From NCBI RefSeq assembly GCF_026870175.2, contig NZ_CP113977.2, positions 4,216,001 through 4,280,000 on the forward strand: 64,000 bases of DNA, in the 5' to 3' direction. The notes under the pieces were generated by a model. The model was not told the origin of the DNA. It saw only the letters and a list, made by a program, of their open reading frames with translations, and searched no databases. The stretch is from Flavobacterium aestivum. GTDB lineage: Bacteria > Bacteroidota > Bacteroidia > Flavobacteriales > Flavobacteriaceae. Positions within the stretch are counted from its first letter, which is position 1, and the number at the start of each line of letters is the position of its first letter. The translations under genes were made by a program, and so were the position numbers. Positions 41,942 through 50,890 of this stretch are shown piece by piece.

Positions 41942-42562
41942 ATGAAAAAGACATCTCTATTATTTCTAGCTATTATTGCGCTTATTTCGTCAGCCTTTAT
42001 TAAACCCATTGTAAACGAGTCTAAACCAATTACAGTAGTTATCGATGCTGGACACGGAGGATATGATTTTGGAGCAACTTCAAATGACACTTATGAAAAA
42101 GTAATTGTATCTCAAATTGCAGAAAAAGTGAAGTCTTTGAATGAAAACAAAGACATTACTATTTTGTTTACTCGAACTTCGGATGAATTTATAACATTAG
42201 ACAAAAGAACAAATTATATAAACTCTGTCAAACCGGACTTAATTTTATCTTTACATGTAAATTCTAGTTCTGACCATCAAAAATCAGGTGTCGATTTTTA
42301 TGTATCTAATGATTCTTCTTTTTTTGAAAAATCAAACGAAATAGCGAACAAATTAAATCAAGAATTTACAAAAAACACCACACTAAAAGTATCTGATGTA
42401 AAAAAAGCTCCTTACAATATTCTAAAAAAATCAGATTCGCCAGCCGTACTTATTGAACTTGGCTATTTAAGTAATCCCAACGATAAAAAATACTTGACAG
42501 ATGATGAAGAACAAAATAAAATTGCCAAAAATATAATATCCTTCCTATCAGAATTAAAATAA
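41942..42562 (+). CDS. N-acetylmuramoyl-L-alanine amidase
   Basis: The 206-aa protein has a signal-like N-terminus (LISSAFIKP) and an Amidase_3 domain. TVVIDAGHGGYDFGA supplies the first zinc His, and a Glu in YEKVIVSQIAEKV, LSLHVNSS (second zinc His) and SPAVLIELGYLSNP (catalytic Glu) complete the site. It cleaves the amide between MurNAc and L-Ala in peptidoglycan. It is probably read on its own or with the S41 protease 73 bases upstream. Confidence 0.93.
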   Translation: MKKTSLLFLAIIALISSAFIKPIVNESKPITVVIDAGHGGYDFGATSNDTYEKVIVSQIAEKVKSLNENKDITILFTRTSDEFITLDKRTNYINSVKPDLILSLHVNSSSDHQKSGVDFYVSNDSSFFEKSNEIANKLNQEFTKNTTLKVSDVKKAPYNILKKSDSPAVLIELGYLSNPNDKKYLTDDEEQNKIAKNIISFLSELK

Positions 42563-42578
42563 AAAAAAATCATAATCA

Positions 42579-42611
42579 AAAAAGGCTTTCATCACTGAAA
42601 GCCTTTTTCTT
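42579..42611. terminator. Terminator between amidase and BtuG-like gene
   Basis: AAAAAGGCTTTCA pairs with TGAAAGCCTTTTT around a 4-base loop. The A/T flanks allow use in both directions. Confidence 0.85.
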
Positions 42612-42631
42612 TTCATAAACAAACCTAAAAA

Positions 42632-43696
42632 TTAATCATTAAAATAAAACCCGTTTGGTCCAACACCAACTGTAAACTCTTTTTCTAAAGTTCCAGTAAG
42701 TGAATAAACATATGCTTTACTATTTGCCGAAAAATCTCCACCATCAGCAATAAAAATACGGTTGTTTTTTACTGCAAATCCATACATTTTACCATATTTA
42801 GAAGTAGATGTATAGTTTAATATAGGCGTTTTTGAAGCCTCGGTGGCAGCAAGATCCATTCCGTAAACTGAGGTTCCAACTGTATAATAAATTTTATTTT
42901 GCTCTATATCAATATTTTTAGCCCCTTGTAAATCTGCAGGAAAAGTAATTTTGCTCAAACTATTATCTGATAATTTCACTTTTACTATTTCGCTAGATAC
43001 TCCGTATGGGCTTCTCATAACATACAAAGTTCCATCTTTTACTTCCATACCATCAGCATCTGAACCAATGTTTATTGGAGCTTCCAAAGTTTTTGTACTT
43101 GTGTTTACCACTAATAATTTATCATTGTTATAAGGCTCAGTTACATATAATTTTCCGTTTTCTAGTACAATTCTATTAGCTGTAGCTTTCAATTCTATTT
43201 TAGATTCTACCTTATTACTTGCTAAATCGATAACTGCTATAAAATCATCCGTATTTCCAACTGCATCAGCTGGATCTCCAAAATTTGCATAAGTATTAGC
43301 ATTTGTTACATATGCTTTACCATCTTTTACCACACCGTATCTTGGAGTTATAAGTCCTGTTTCTATTTTAGCAAGAATCTTAAAAGTATTTCTATTTACA
43401 ATCGTAATTTTATTAGAACCTCCAGCTATTATATAAGCTCTGTCTCCATAAAAGAATATAGATTGCACAAATTTACCCAGTAAGTCAGATCCATTTACGG
43501 TAGTGTAAGCATCTTGAGTGAAAGCATTCAAATCATTACTAATATAAGAAACCGATCCCTGTCCTGAACTACCTTCATTAAGAACTAAAACACCTTCATT
43601 GTAATCACCAGAATCTACTTTATCATCATCATTCGTACACGAAACGAATACTGAAACGCTCACAAGAGCTACAAAAAACAACTTACTAAACTTCAT
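42632..43696 (-). CDS. YncE-like beta-propeller lipoprotein (BtuG-like)
   Basis: The 354-aa protein has a lipoprotein signal (VFVSC, Cys20) and then propeller blades with the repeated pattern strand-G-K/R-AYI/LYVTN (AYIIAGGSNKITIVN, AYVTNANTYAN, LYVTEPYNNDKLLVVN, LYVMRSPYG, IFIADGGD). In Bacteroides the surface propeller lipoprotein BtuG binds cobalamin with picomolar affinity and hands it to BtuB. The gene here lies 6 bases after a btuB-like receptor gene behind a cobalamin riboswitch, so a BtuG-like job is likely though not proven. Confidence 0.82.
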   Translation of the reverse strand: MKFSKLFFVALVSVSVFVSCTNDDDKVDSGDYNEGVLVLNEGSSGQGSVSYISNDLNAFTQDAYTTVNGSDLLGKFVQSIFFYGDRAYIIAGGSNKITIVNRNTFKILAKIETGLITPRYGVVKDGKAYVTNANTYANFGDPADAVGNTDDFIAVIDLASNKVESKIELKATANRIVLENGKLYVTEPYNNDKLLVVNTSTKTLEAPINIGSDADGMEVKDGTLYVMRSPYGVSSEIVKVKLSDNSLSKITFPADLQGAKNIDIEQNKIYYTVGTSVYGMDLAATEASKTPILNYTSTSKYGKMYGFAVKNNRIFIADGGDFSANSKAYVYSLTGTLEKEFTVGVGPNGFYFND

Positions 43697-43702
43697 AATT
43701 AT

Positions 43703-45556
43703 TTAAAATTTAAGGATTATATACATATTAAAATTACGTCCTGGCATTGGTCTATCTTCTAGACTTTCATATTTTTGGTTAAAAACATTCAAAACTTGAA
43801 AGCCTAATTTTGATGAGTTTAACAACCCAAAATCATAATCAAAACCAACGTTTGACACGGGATAACCTTCTATAATTTCATTTGGATCATTATCAGATCG
43901 AGTATACACGAATCCATTGTACAAAAACTGACAATTAGCTGAGAAATTACTACGAGAATAAGCAAATGAGGCTGTTGCTTTATGATAAGGAACAAAGAAC
44001 AATTGCTTATTTGTATCTATATTTTTTGAAACTGTGTATGCATAAGTTCCATTGACAGCAAAATTATTTTTGCCATACGTATTAGACCAACCCAAGATTG
44101 TTTCTGCTCCATACGTATTTACGCGATCCGTGTTTTCTGGAGACCAATTATCGCCTTTTCCAGGAATCCAACGAATCATATCGTTTATTTTTATAAAATA
44201 AACAGTTTCTGATAAGGTGAATTTTTTATATTTAAAAACATTTCCAACCTCTGCCTGATAAGAACTCTCTGGTTTTAAATCGGGATTTCCACCTGATTCC
44301 CAATACAAATCATTAAACGTTGGAATCCTAAAGTTTCGAGAAAGATTTACTTTTAGATTATAAAAAGAATTAAAAACATAGGATGAACCCAATGAAAACA
44401 AAAATGGACTATCATAATCTGAGCTTATTTCTTTTCTAAAGCCCAATTCGTTTTGCCATTTTTCATTATGTTGCTCTACCGCTTTGATTGCTATTCCTCC
44501 TATTTGTCTCGTATTATCACCAAAACTGGTACCGAAACCCTTTGTACGATTGTAATCTAAAATCCCATTTAATTTAATGGATTCTATCAATTGATAACCA
44601 AAATCCATTTTAGCGATAAGCGATTCCGATTTTCCAAAACTAAAAAGCTTACTTTCTATATCTGCAAAATATTGATACTGTTCTGTGAGATATGCCAATT
44701 TATAGTTGCTACTGAAACGATTTTTGCTTGTATTGTATTCTAAAAGATTTCGACTAAAAGTATTAACGTATTTCGTTTTTGAATCGGATTCAGAAACTAA
44801 TGAAAGATGCCTATCTGTGTTTGAAGATTGACTGTAAAAGGTAAGGACTGCATTAGGGTTAATTTTATATCCCACATTGGCAGACAAATTCGTAGTTGCA
44901 TATTGTCCGTTTTCATTTTTTCGTTGAACACCTTGCCAAGTATAAAGTCCTAAATAATCGTAATCGTTGTCTGAGCTATTTCGGGAAAAACCAACTTGTG
45001 TACTCCATTTTTTGTTCGAAAACGCTAGTTTGTAATTAGCACCAATGGTATTAAAACTACCATAATCCAATCGCAAGTCATTTTCGAATTTGTTTTTGAA
45101 AACCAAATTATTGTTTAGATGGACAGTTCCTCCTATAGCTCCGCTCCCATAACTAACACTTCCTCCTCCTGCTTTGACACTTATGCTACTAAAATCAGGA
45201 GCAGTGAATGTATTGAAATCGGCACTTCCGTTGAGTTGTGAATTGACATTTATTCCGTTCCAAACTACGGCTGTCTGTGAAGCTGTAGTTCCTCTAAAAG
45301 AAACAGTTGACAACATACCGCGTCCGTATTCCTTAAAATACAATACACTGTTATAATTTAATAAATTGGTGAGTGAAGCTTGATTTTTTCTAATAACCGA
45401 ATCATTAAGTACCTGGATCGATTGTGATTTATTGCTTGAATATAAAGTACGGTCAGCAACTACAACTTCCTTTAAATTGGTTATAGAATCATTTTGCGCC
45501 GAAATCAATTGGCACATTAAAACAAAAAGACAAGATAATAGTTTTCTAAAAGTCAT
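43703..45556 (-). CDS. btuB: TonB-dependent corrinoid receptor (BtuB-like)
   Basis: The 617-aa protein has a signal peptide (about 1-20, QLISAQND) and a plug domain with TonB-box region (NLKEVVVADRTLYSS), TVSFRGTTASQTAVVWNGINVNS and VKAGGGSVSYGSGAIGGTVHLNN. The rest is a 22-strand-type barrel ending in an aromatic (FNMYIILKF), with PTFNDLYWESGGNPDLKPESSYQAEVG typical of these receptors. A cobalamin riboswitch upstream and a BtuG-like gene downstream assign it to cobalamin or cobinamide uptake. Confidence 0.9.
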   Translation of the reverse strand: MTFRKLLSCLFVLMCQLISAQNDSITNLKEVVVADRTLYSSNKSQSIQVLNDSVIRKNQASLTNLLNYNSVLYFKEYGRGMLSTVSFRGTTASQTAVVWNGINVNSQLNGSADFNTFTAPDFSSISVKAGGGSVSYGSGAIGGTVHLNNNLVFKNKFENDLRLDYGSFNTIGANYKLAFSNKKWSTQVGFSRNSSDNDYDYLGLYTWQGVQRKNENGQYATTNLSANVGYKINPNAVLTFYSQSSNTDRHLSLVSESDSKTKYVNTFSRNLLEYNTSKNRFSSNYKLAYLTEQYQYFADIESKLFSFGKSESLIAKMDFGYQLIESIKLNGILDYNRTKGFGTSFGDNTRQIGGIAIKAVEQHNEKWQNELGFRKEISSDYDSPFLFSLGSSYVFNSFYNLKVNLSRNFRIPTFNDLYWESGGNPDLKPESSYQAEVGNVFKYKKFTLSETVYFIKINDMIRWIPGKGDNWSPENTDRVNTYGAETILGWSNTYGKNNFAVNGTYAYTVSKNIDTNKQLFFVPYHKATASFAYSRSNFSANCQFLYNGFVYTRSDNDPNEIIEGYPVSNVGFDYDFGLLNSSKLGFQVLNVFNQKYESLEDRPMPGRNFNMYIILKF

Positions 45557-45599
45557 AATTTCTGAACCCTTTTTCCCGAAAGTTCGATATTCGTTAAGA

Positions 45600-45835
45600 A
45601 AAAAGGCAGGTCTCCTGGCTTGCGTCTTGTTGTTTACCTTCCCATTTTTGAGTTTAGATTTTTTGAGTTTAGATTTTAGACTTAATCTAAGAAATCTGAA
45701 TTCTAAAATCTACAATTTAAAACAGTGGTTTTGTAGATAACAACAAGCTTGATAGCTTACAGTTGCGGGAACAGCTTAGGTTTTGAACCTAATTCCCTTT
45801 TAATGTGTTTCATAAATGTAAAACACAACCTTAAT
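45600..45835 (-). promoter_or_regulatory. Cobalamin riboswitch
   Basis: On the minus strand the leader contains GGGAATTAGG, then the B12-box GCTGTTCCCGCAACTGTAAGC (complement of 45755-45775 region), CCACTG, GGGAAGG and the closing GCAAGCCAGGAGACCTGCC. These are the ordered core elements of a cobalamin aptamer. It ends about 45 bases before the btuB start, fit to control translation or termination of btuB-btuG. Between CCACTG and GGGAAGG there is an extra AT-rich segment of about 75 bases with its own repeats. Confidence 0.92.
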
Positions 45836-45949
45836 TCGGGTGCAAATATAAAGTTAAAAATATTGAAAAATCAAATTTATACAGTTTTTAGAAAAAAAAA
45901 TAAAAAATAATCAGTATTTAACTACTTTAAAGCATTTTTAAGCAATAAC

Positions 45950-46489
45950 TTATAAAATTTCTATTTTAATCGTATCACCAAAATTAACTTTATTCTGAAA
46001 AGCATCTTTTAGTGATAAATCATTTATTTTACATAAAAAACTACGAATAACTCCAGCATGCGCTACGATAATCACTGGTTTTTCACTCCCACTTGTTAAT
46101 CTATTTTTCCAGAAATCTAAAACTCGGTCATTCAAATCAACAAATGATTCTCCGTTAGGAACGCGTATATTTACAAAATCTTCCATCCAGGGATTTAGAA
46201 CTTCTTGCGGAATAGCATCCCAACTTTTTAATTCCCAATCTCCAAAATTCATTTCCATCAATCTTGAATCTTCAATTACTGAACTAATTTGAGTGTTTTC
46301 TTTGATATATTCAGCCAAAATAACACAGCGTTGCAATGGGCTGGAATACAAAATGGCATCTTGTGGCAATTGCTCTACAATAGATTCAAAAACAGCATTG
46401 CAAGGCTCGATAATACCAACATCACTCTGACCGTAGCAAATTCCTTTTTCGCAAACTGTTTCGGTGTGGCGTACTAAATAAACTTCCAT
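45950..46489 (-). CDS. cobC: Histidine phosphatase, alpha-ribazole phosphatase type
   Basis: The 179-aa protein starts EVYLVRHTETVCEKGICYGQSDV, where RHTE holds the catalytic His. It continues with YSSPLQRC, MEMNFGDWELKSWDAIP and VIIVAHAGVIRSFLC (second His). The C-x-G-x-x-D region is typical of CobC. It removes the phosphate from alpha-ribazole phosphate or cobalamin 5'-phosphate. Its 5' end overlaps cobS by 16 bases. Confidence 0.93.
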   Translation of the reverse strand: MEVYLVRHTETVCEKGICYGQSDVGIIEPCNAVFESIVEQLPQDAILYSSPLQRCVILAEYIKENTQISSVIEDSRLMEMNFGDWELKSWDAIPQEVLNPWMEDFVNIRVPNGESFVDLNDRVLDFWKNRLTSGSEKPVIIVAHAGVIRSFLCKINDLSLKDAFQNKVNFGDTIKIEIL

Positions 46490-47271
46490 ATTCCAATAAT
46501 TGACAGATAAAAAATCACTTCACAAACTTGCTGCGTTGCTCCCAAGCAATCTCCTGTATAACCGTCAATCCATTTTTGAAAATAACGGGCAAGAAAAAAC
46601 CTAGCGATAAAAACCGGCACTAAAGCCAATAACAGTTGCCATTGAAAAAAAGACAGAATCACGAGTGGTAATAATCCAAATAGCATAGCTCCAACTACTT
46701 CTTTCCAAGTAAATTTTTGGGCAATTGGTTTGCTCTTACTAGAGGCATCTTCTCTTGAGTATTCATGTGTAAAAACTATAGAGACTGCAGCCAAACGGCT
46801 TATTGAGTGAGCGGAAACAAAGAGCAGGATATTGTAGATTGGCGATTTTAGATTAATGATTTCTGATTTTGAAATCAAATTAAAAATTGCTTCAAATTTC
46901 AATAAAAAAAGTAAAACCAAACCAATGCTTCCATACGCACCAATAGCGCTGTCTTTCATTATCAAAAGGATTTTTTCTTTGGTCCAACCTCCTCCAAAAC
47001 CATCACAAACATCAGCAAATCCATCTTCATGAAAAGCTCCTGTGGTTAGAATTCCAGCAATGATTGCCAGAATTACTGCAATTTCATTGGTAAATAAAAT
47101 ACTTGACAAATAATAAACAAAAAAAGAAATCCCCCCAACAATCCAACCAATTAAAGGAAAATAACGAGATGCCTTGTTTAAATAATCAGGATTATGATCG
47201 ATGTTTTTAGGACACGGAATTCGGGTATAAAACATCAATGCCGTAAAAAATATATGTAATTGTCTTTTCAT
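46474..47271 (-). CDS. cobS: Adenosylcobinamide-GDP ribazoletransferase
   Basis: The 265-aa membrane protein has about six TM helices and the CobS signature FHEDGFADVCDGFGGGWTKEKILLIMKDSAIGAYG, with metal-binding Asp residues. GYTGDCLGATQQVCEVIFYL near the C-terminus is also typical. It joins adenosylcobinamide-GDP with alpha-ribazole (phosphate) to make cobalamin. It is read after bluB-cobT with a 14-base gap. Confidence 0.95.
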   Translation of the reverse strand: MKRQLHIFFTALMFYTRIPCPKNIDHNPDYLNKASRYFPLIGWIVGGISFFVYYLSSILFTNEIAVILAIIAGILTTGAFHEDGFADVCDGFGGGWTKEKILLIMKDSAIGAYGSIGLVLLFLLKFEAIFNLISKSEIINLKSPIYNILLFVSAHSISRLAAVSIVFTHEYSREDASSKSKPIAQKFTWKEVVGAMLFGLLPLVILSFFQWQLLLALVPVFIARFFLARYFQKWIDGYTGDCLGATQQVCEVIFYLSIIGIWKFI

Positions 47272-47285
47272 TTTTTTTATTTGAT

Positions 47286-48965
47286 TTACGAACCGCTAAC
47301 GCCAGCAGATTCAAAACTAGCCATTTCATTCAGGAAACATACCGCCGATTGGATAATTGGAAATGCCACAGCACAACCTGTACCTTCTCCCAATCGCAAA
47401 TCAAGCTGCAGCAATGCTTGAACATTTAAATAATCCAGTATTTTTTGATGTCCTTGTTCTGCAGATGAATGACAGAATATAGCATTCTCTTTTACCGAAG
47501 GATTCATTTTATAAGCTATTAAAAATGCTACTGTACAAATAAATCCATCAACCAAAATGAGCATATTGTTTTGCTTGGCTTGAAGCATTCCGCCTGCCAT
47601 TTGCATAATTTCGAATCCTCCGAAATAAGCTAGCTTGCTTTGCAAATCATTTGGACCACTATAATTTTTGAGTGCTTTTTTTAGAATATTTTGTTTCTGA
47701 ATTAACTTTTCGTCTACAACACCAGTTCCTTTTCCGACACAATCCTCAATTGGTAATTCTAGGAGTATGCTCATCAAAACCGAAGCCGTAGAAGTATTTC
47801 CTATTCCCATCTCGCCAAAACCGATACAATTGCATTCCGTTTCAAAAATAGAATTGACTATTTCTTTTCCTTTCGTAAAGCACAAGTCTAATTCAGTTTG
47901 GGTCATTGCAGGATTCTGCAAAAACGATTGAGTTCCCTTCCCTATTTTGGCCGAAAATAAATTAGTATTTGTTGGGAAATCATAATTTACTCCAGCATCT
48001 ACAATGGTTAACGCAATATCGTTTTGTTTACAAAACACATTGATAGCTGCTCCTCCTTCTAAAAAATTAGTGACCATTTGTCGGGTAACATCTTGTGGGT
48101 AAGCACTAACTCCATGATTGGCAATTCCGTGGTCGGCAGCAAAAACAACTATATTTGGCTTTGTTATTTTGGGTTCTAAAGTTTGAAAAACGATTCCTAT
48201 TTGTTTCGCCAAACTTTCTAACACTCCTAATGAACCTGTTGGCTTTGTTTTATTATCTATTTTTTGTTGAAGTTCTTTAACTATTATAGAATCATTGGTG
48301 TGTGATTGCTTCGTTCCTCGCAATGAGTCTGGAACTGAGTTTGGAGGAGTTGAGATTAAAATCTCCTCAATAATTGGATTTTCTTGTTTTTGTTTCCAAT
48401 TTAATTGTTGCAACATGGGTTGATTATCGTAATCCGTAGCTGGTTTGCCTACACAAAAATATCCTAAAGGCTCAATATGTTCAGGTAATCCCAAAAGTTG
48501 TTTGAATTGATAATAATTCAGGATTGAAACCCATCCCATGGAATATCCCTGCTCTGTCAATGATAGCCAAATGTTTTGGGCTGCGCATACCGCACTAAAC
48601 TTTATTGCTTCATTGCTACCAACTGTTCCAATAGTAAAATTATTCAAAACCGAACGATCGTAACCAATCACCAATCCGAGTGGTGCTTCCTCAATCGCTT
48701 CTAATTTTAAAGATTTGTATTGTGCTTTTTGCTGCTCATCATCCGTTGAGTTTGATGCCTTTTTATCATAATCCAAGAACAAGTCTTTTACTGCTTTTTT
48801 TATCTCAGCAGACTTGATTATATAATATTTTGTTGCATCTGTCAATCCTACTGAGGGGGCATAATGTCCTGCCTGTAGCGCTTTTTGAATCACTTCATCC
48901 GGTATTGCATCATTTGTAAAATGGCGCGTATCCCGACGGGATTTTATAATTTCATCTAAGGTCAT
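47286..48965 (-). CDS. BluB-CobT fusion: DMB synthase plus nicotinate-nucleotide:DMB phosphoribosyltransferase
   Basis: The start is ATG 48965 (MTLDEIIKSRRDTRHF). Further upstream codons are on a repeat element. Residues 1-205 are BluB-like: SRRDTRHFTNDAIPDEV, GHYAPSVGLTDATKYYII, GWVSILNYYQFKQLLGLPEHI. This enzyme destroys FMNH2 to give 5,6-dimethylbenzimidazole. Residues about 240-559 are CobT: TKPTGSLGVLESLAKQIG, AADHGIANHGVSAYPQDVT, GEMGIGNTSTASVL and RLGEGTGCAVAFPI (catalytic Glu). The fusion couples lower-ligand synthesis to its activation. The linker (about 210-235) includes a peptide encoded by a REP-like sequence. Confidence 0.92.
   Translation of the reverse strand: MTLDEIIKSRRDTRHFTNDAIPDEVIQKALQAGHYAPSVGLTDATKYYIIKSAEIKKAVKDLFLDYDKKASNSTDDEQQKAQYKSLKLEAIEEAPLGLVIGYDRSVLNNFTIGTVGSNEAIKFSAVCAAQNIWLSLTEQGYSMGWVSILNYYQFKQLLGLPEHIEPLGYFCVGKPATDYDNQPMLQQLNWKQKQENPIIEEILISTPPNSVPDSLRGTKQSHTNDSIIVKELQQKIDNKTKPTGSLGVLESLAKQIGIVFQTLEPKITKPNIVVFAADHGIANHGVSAYPQDVTRQMVTNFLEGGAAINVFCKQNDIALTIVDAGVNYDFPTNTNLFSAKIGKGTQSFLQNPAMTQTELDLCFTKGKEIVNSIFETECNCIGFGEMGIGNTSTASVLMSILLELPIEDCVGKGTGVVDEKLIQKQNILKKALKNYSGPNDLQSKLAYFGGFEIMQMAGGMLQAKQNNMLILVDGFICTVAFLIAYKMNPSVKENAIFCHSSAEQGHQKILDYLNVQALLQLDLRLGEGTGCAVAFPIIQSAVCFLNEMASFESAGVSGS
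48304..48325. repeat. REP-like sequence inside the BluB-CobT linker
   Basis: ATTGCTTCGTTCCTCGCAAT with flanking bases is a palindromic sequence of the kind found as dispersed REP elements in many bacteria. Here it is in frame and encodes SLRGTKQSH in the linker between the two enzyme domains. The family identification is from memory. Confidence 0.6.
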
Positions 48966-48982
48966 TACTATGTGGTATTTTT

Positions 48983-49090
48983 GCGTTAGGGATAGTAGCG
49001 GCATCTCCCGATTTATAAAAACAAGGCTTTTTAGCCGTAGTTTTTATTATCGGGAATACAGCGAATAGCCCGACCCTTGTGGGAACGCCC
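48983..49090. repeat. Flavobacterial dispersed repeat element
   Basis: The 108-bp stretch runs from GCGTTAGGGATAGTAGCGGC to CGACCCTTGTGGGAACGCCC. Its ends share GCGTT.../...AACGCCC, and an internal hairpin (ATAAAAACAAGGCT against AGCC..GTTTTTAT) lies at its centre. I recall such elements as interspersed repeats in Flavobacterium genomes. It is GC-richer than its surroundings and lies between bluB-cobT and cobU. Confidence 0.6.
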
Positions 49091-49117
49091 AAATTTAGAA
49101 ACTTATTTTTATAAAAT

Positions 49118-49627
49118 CTATCCTTTTATTTTCACAGGAATTCCAGAAACCATTAACACAACAGTTTCGGCTTTCTGAGCTATGTATTGATTCATCCAAC
49201 CTTGAAGTTCTGTGAATTTTCTTCCGATGTGAGTATCAGCATGAACTCCCATTCCTATTTCATTGGTGACAATAATGATTTTCGTATTTTCCTGTTGAGC
49301 AATCGCATCCAATTCGGCTTTGGCTTGCTCTAAACTTAAAGCAACATCATTCTTGGTATCTACAAAGAAATTGGTTAACCAAAGCGTCACACAATCTACA
49401 ATTGCTACTTTTCCGGAAAAATCAATTTCGCTTAAATGTTTTTCTTTTTCTATGTTTACCCAACGTTCATCACGATCTTTTTGATGACGATCTACGCGTT
49501 TTTGAAAATCTTCATCCCATTTTCTGGCTGTTGCCACATACATTGGATTTTTAGATAAATCTTTGGCCAAATTTTCGGCATAACTGCTTTTTCCTGAACG
49601 CTCTCCGCCCGTTATTAAGTATATCAT
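49118..49627 (-). CDS. cobU: Adenosylcobinamide kinase / adenosylcobinamide-phosphate guanylyltransferase
   Basis: The 169-aa protein begins MIYLITGGERSGKSSYAENLA with the P-loop. It then has YVATARKWDEDFQKRVDRHQKDRDERW (active-site His region), VAIVDCVTLWLTNFF and IIVTNEIGMGVHADTHIGRKFTELQGWMNQ. It phosphorylates and then guanylates cobinamide. It is the cobinamide entry point of the salvage branch encoded in this locus. Confidence 0.96.
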   Translation of the reverse strand: MIYLITGGERSGKSSYAENLAKDLSKNPMYVATARKWDEDFQKRVDRHQKDRDERWVNIEKEKHLSEIDFSGKVAIVDCVTLWLTNFFVDTKNDVALSLEQAKAELDAIAQQENTKIIIVTNEIGMGVHADTHIGRKFTELQGWMNQYIAQKAETVVLMVSGIPVKIKG

Positions 49628-49680
49628 TTTTTTATTTTAAACTTCTCCCCTAAGGATTATGACTCTAATTAGGTAATAAA

Positions 49681-50397
49681 TTATTTTTTTAACAATTGTC
49701 TGATGGACACTAAATGTCCAAAGAAAACAATTGGAACTATAAAAGTAGGCAACCAACTGAACGGGAAATTCAAGACTGCTATATTGGGTTGGTCAAATCC
49801 AAACTTTTGCATTGGCGAAGGTATTGACAATATTGCAATTACTACAATATTCACTAAAAGGCCTAGACAAATGAAATTCCAGAATAAAATAATTTTTCTA
49901 TTCAAGGCTCTTTTCTTAAATCCGTAATAGGCAATAAGAGGTGCGGTTAATCCCGCTATTATATCAAAATTTCTCCCAGCAAAAGTCATTACTTCCGGAA
50001 CCGCTTTGTTAAGAAATAAACAAAACAAAACTATCTCAACCGGAATCCTTAGCATGTGCAAATAAGTAATTTTTGCCAAAGGTAAACTATCTATAAATTT
50101 CCTTCCTCTTGCTTTGGCAAACAATAGCACAATAGTAATAATGAGAGGTAAAACTCCAAATAATGCAATTTTAGGCGGAAATAAATTTACATTAGAATTG
50201 TAAAAATTATTAAAGGTCAAAACGGCTTGAATAAACAACCAAATTATCGAACCAAATAAAATAATACTCGCTTTTTTTCTTATAGTTTCTGTACTTGAAC
50301 TATTGATAACCCAATAAAAAAGTGCTAAAGTAACCAATGTGGTTATCAAGAAAATTATCGAAACGAAGGGAGGCAAATTTTCTATCATAGTCTGCAA
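49681..50397 (-). CDS. Hypothetical seven-TM membrane protein
   Basis: The 238-aa protein has about seven hydrophobic helices (e.g. VSIIFLITTLVTLALFYWVI, ALFGVLPLIITIVLLFA, RIPVEIVLFCLFLNKAVP, ILFWNFICLGLLVNIVVIAIL, TFIVPIVFFGHLVSIRQLLKK). The last helix with FGHLVSIRQLL and the spacing of RIPVEI resemble small uncharacterised Bacteroidota membrane proteins, but I cannot name a family or function. The actual start may be ATG 50388 (MIENLPP). It is on the same strand as cobU, 53 bases upstream of it. Confidence 0.7.
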   Translation of the reverse strand: MQTMIENLPPFVSIIFLITTLVTLALFYWVINSSSTETIRKKASIILFGSIIWLFIQAVLTFNNFYNSNVNLFPPKIALFGVLPLIITIVLLFAKARGRKFIDSLPLAKITYLHMLRIPVEIVLFCLFLNKAVPEVMTFAGRNFDIIAGLTAPLIAYYGFKKRALNRKIILFWNFICLGLLVNIVVIAILSIPSPMQKFGFDQPNIAVLNFPFSWLPTFIVPIVFFGHLVSIRQLLKK

Positions 50398-50431
50398 ATT
50401 ATGTTGTTACTAAATTATGCTCTTCTTTTTA

Positions 50432-50794
50432 TCAATATGGACAATGACGACAATCGTTTTTGCAACAATGCCCTCGTTTGAGATGAAACCAAGCTTTAAA
50501 AACATAGTTACCATCCTCTAAATAATAATCTATTCCTTCTATTATATTGGTGGCTTCAGGCAATAATGAAGCTTTATTTCCTTTTGCAGTTTCGGGAGTT
50601 ACAGTAGCTACAAATTCATCAATTTTTGTTGAACAAGCTGTTGCAAAACAAGTAGGACAAAGACAATCAGCTATATCATAAGGATTGAAAATGGGAGGAA
50701 AATCATTGCACCAGCATTTTTCACCATCTAATGTATCTCCACAATTAAAAGGTGTTTTACAACTAGAACAATGTTTTACTTTTATAGCATTCAT
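50432..50794 (-). CDS. Cysteine-rich CWC protein fused to DUF5522-like C-terminus
   Basis: The 120-aa protein has an N-terminal Cys-rich CWC domain: HCSSCKTPFNCG, KCWCNDFPPIF, LCPTCFATAC. A C-terminal part reads GIDYYLEDGNYVFKAWFHLKRGHCCKNDCRHCPY, matching DUF5522. Eight or more Cys suggest bound zinc or an Fe-S cluster. The two modules are often separate or adjacent genes, and here they form one chain. Function is unknown. Confidence 0.85.
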   Translation of the reverse strand: MNAIKVKHCSSCKTPFNCGDTLDGEKCWCNDFPPIFNPYDIADCLCPTCFATACSTKIDEFVATVTPETAKGNKASLLPEATNIIEGIDYYLEDGNYVFKAWFHLKRGHCCKNDCRHCPY

Positions 50795-50890
50795 TTTGTA
50801 AAGATAGTATTTGTCTCATTTTTTACTGCAAAAATTAAACAAGAAATTTATAATTTAATATACCTTTGTCGTTATTGAAAAAATTATAAT

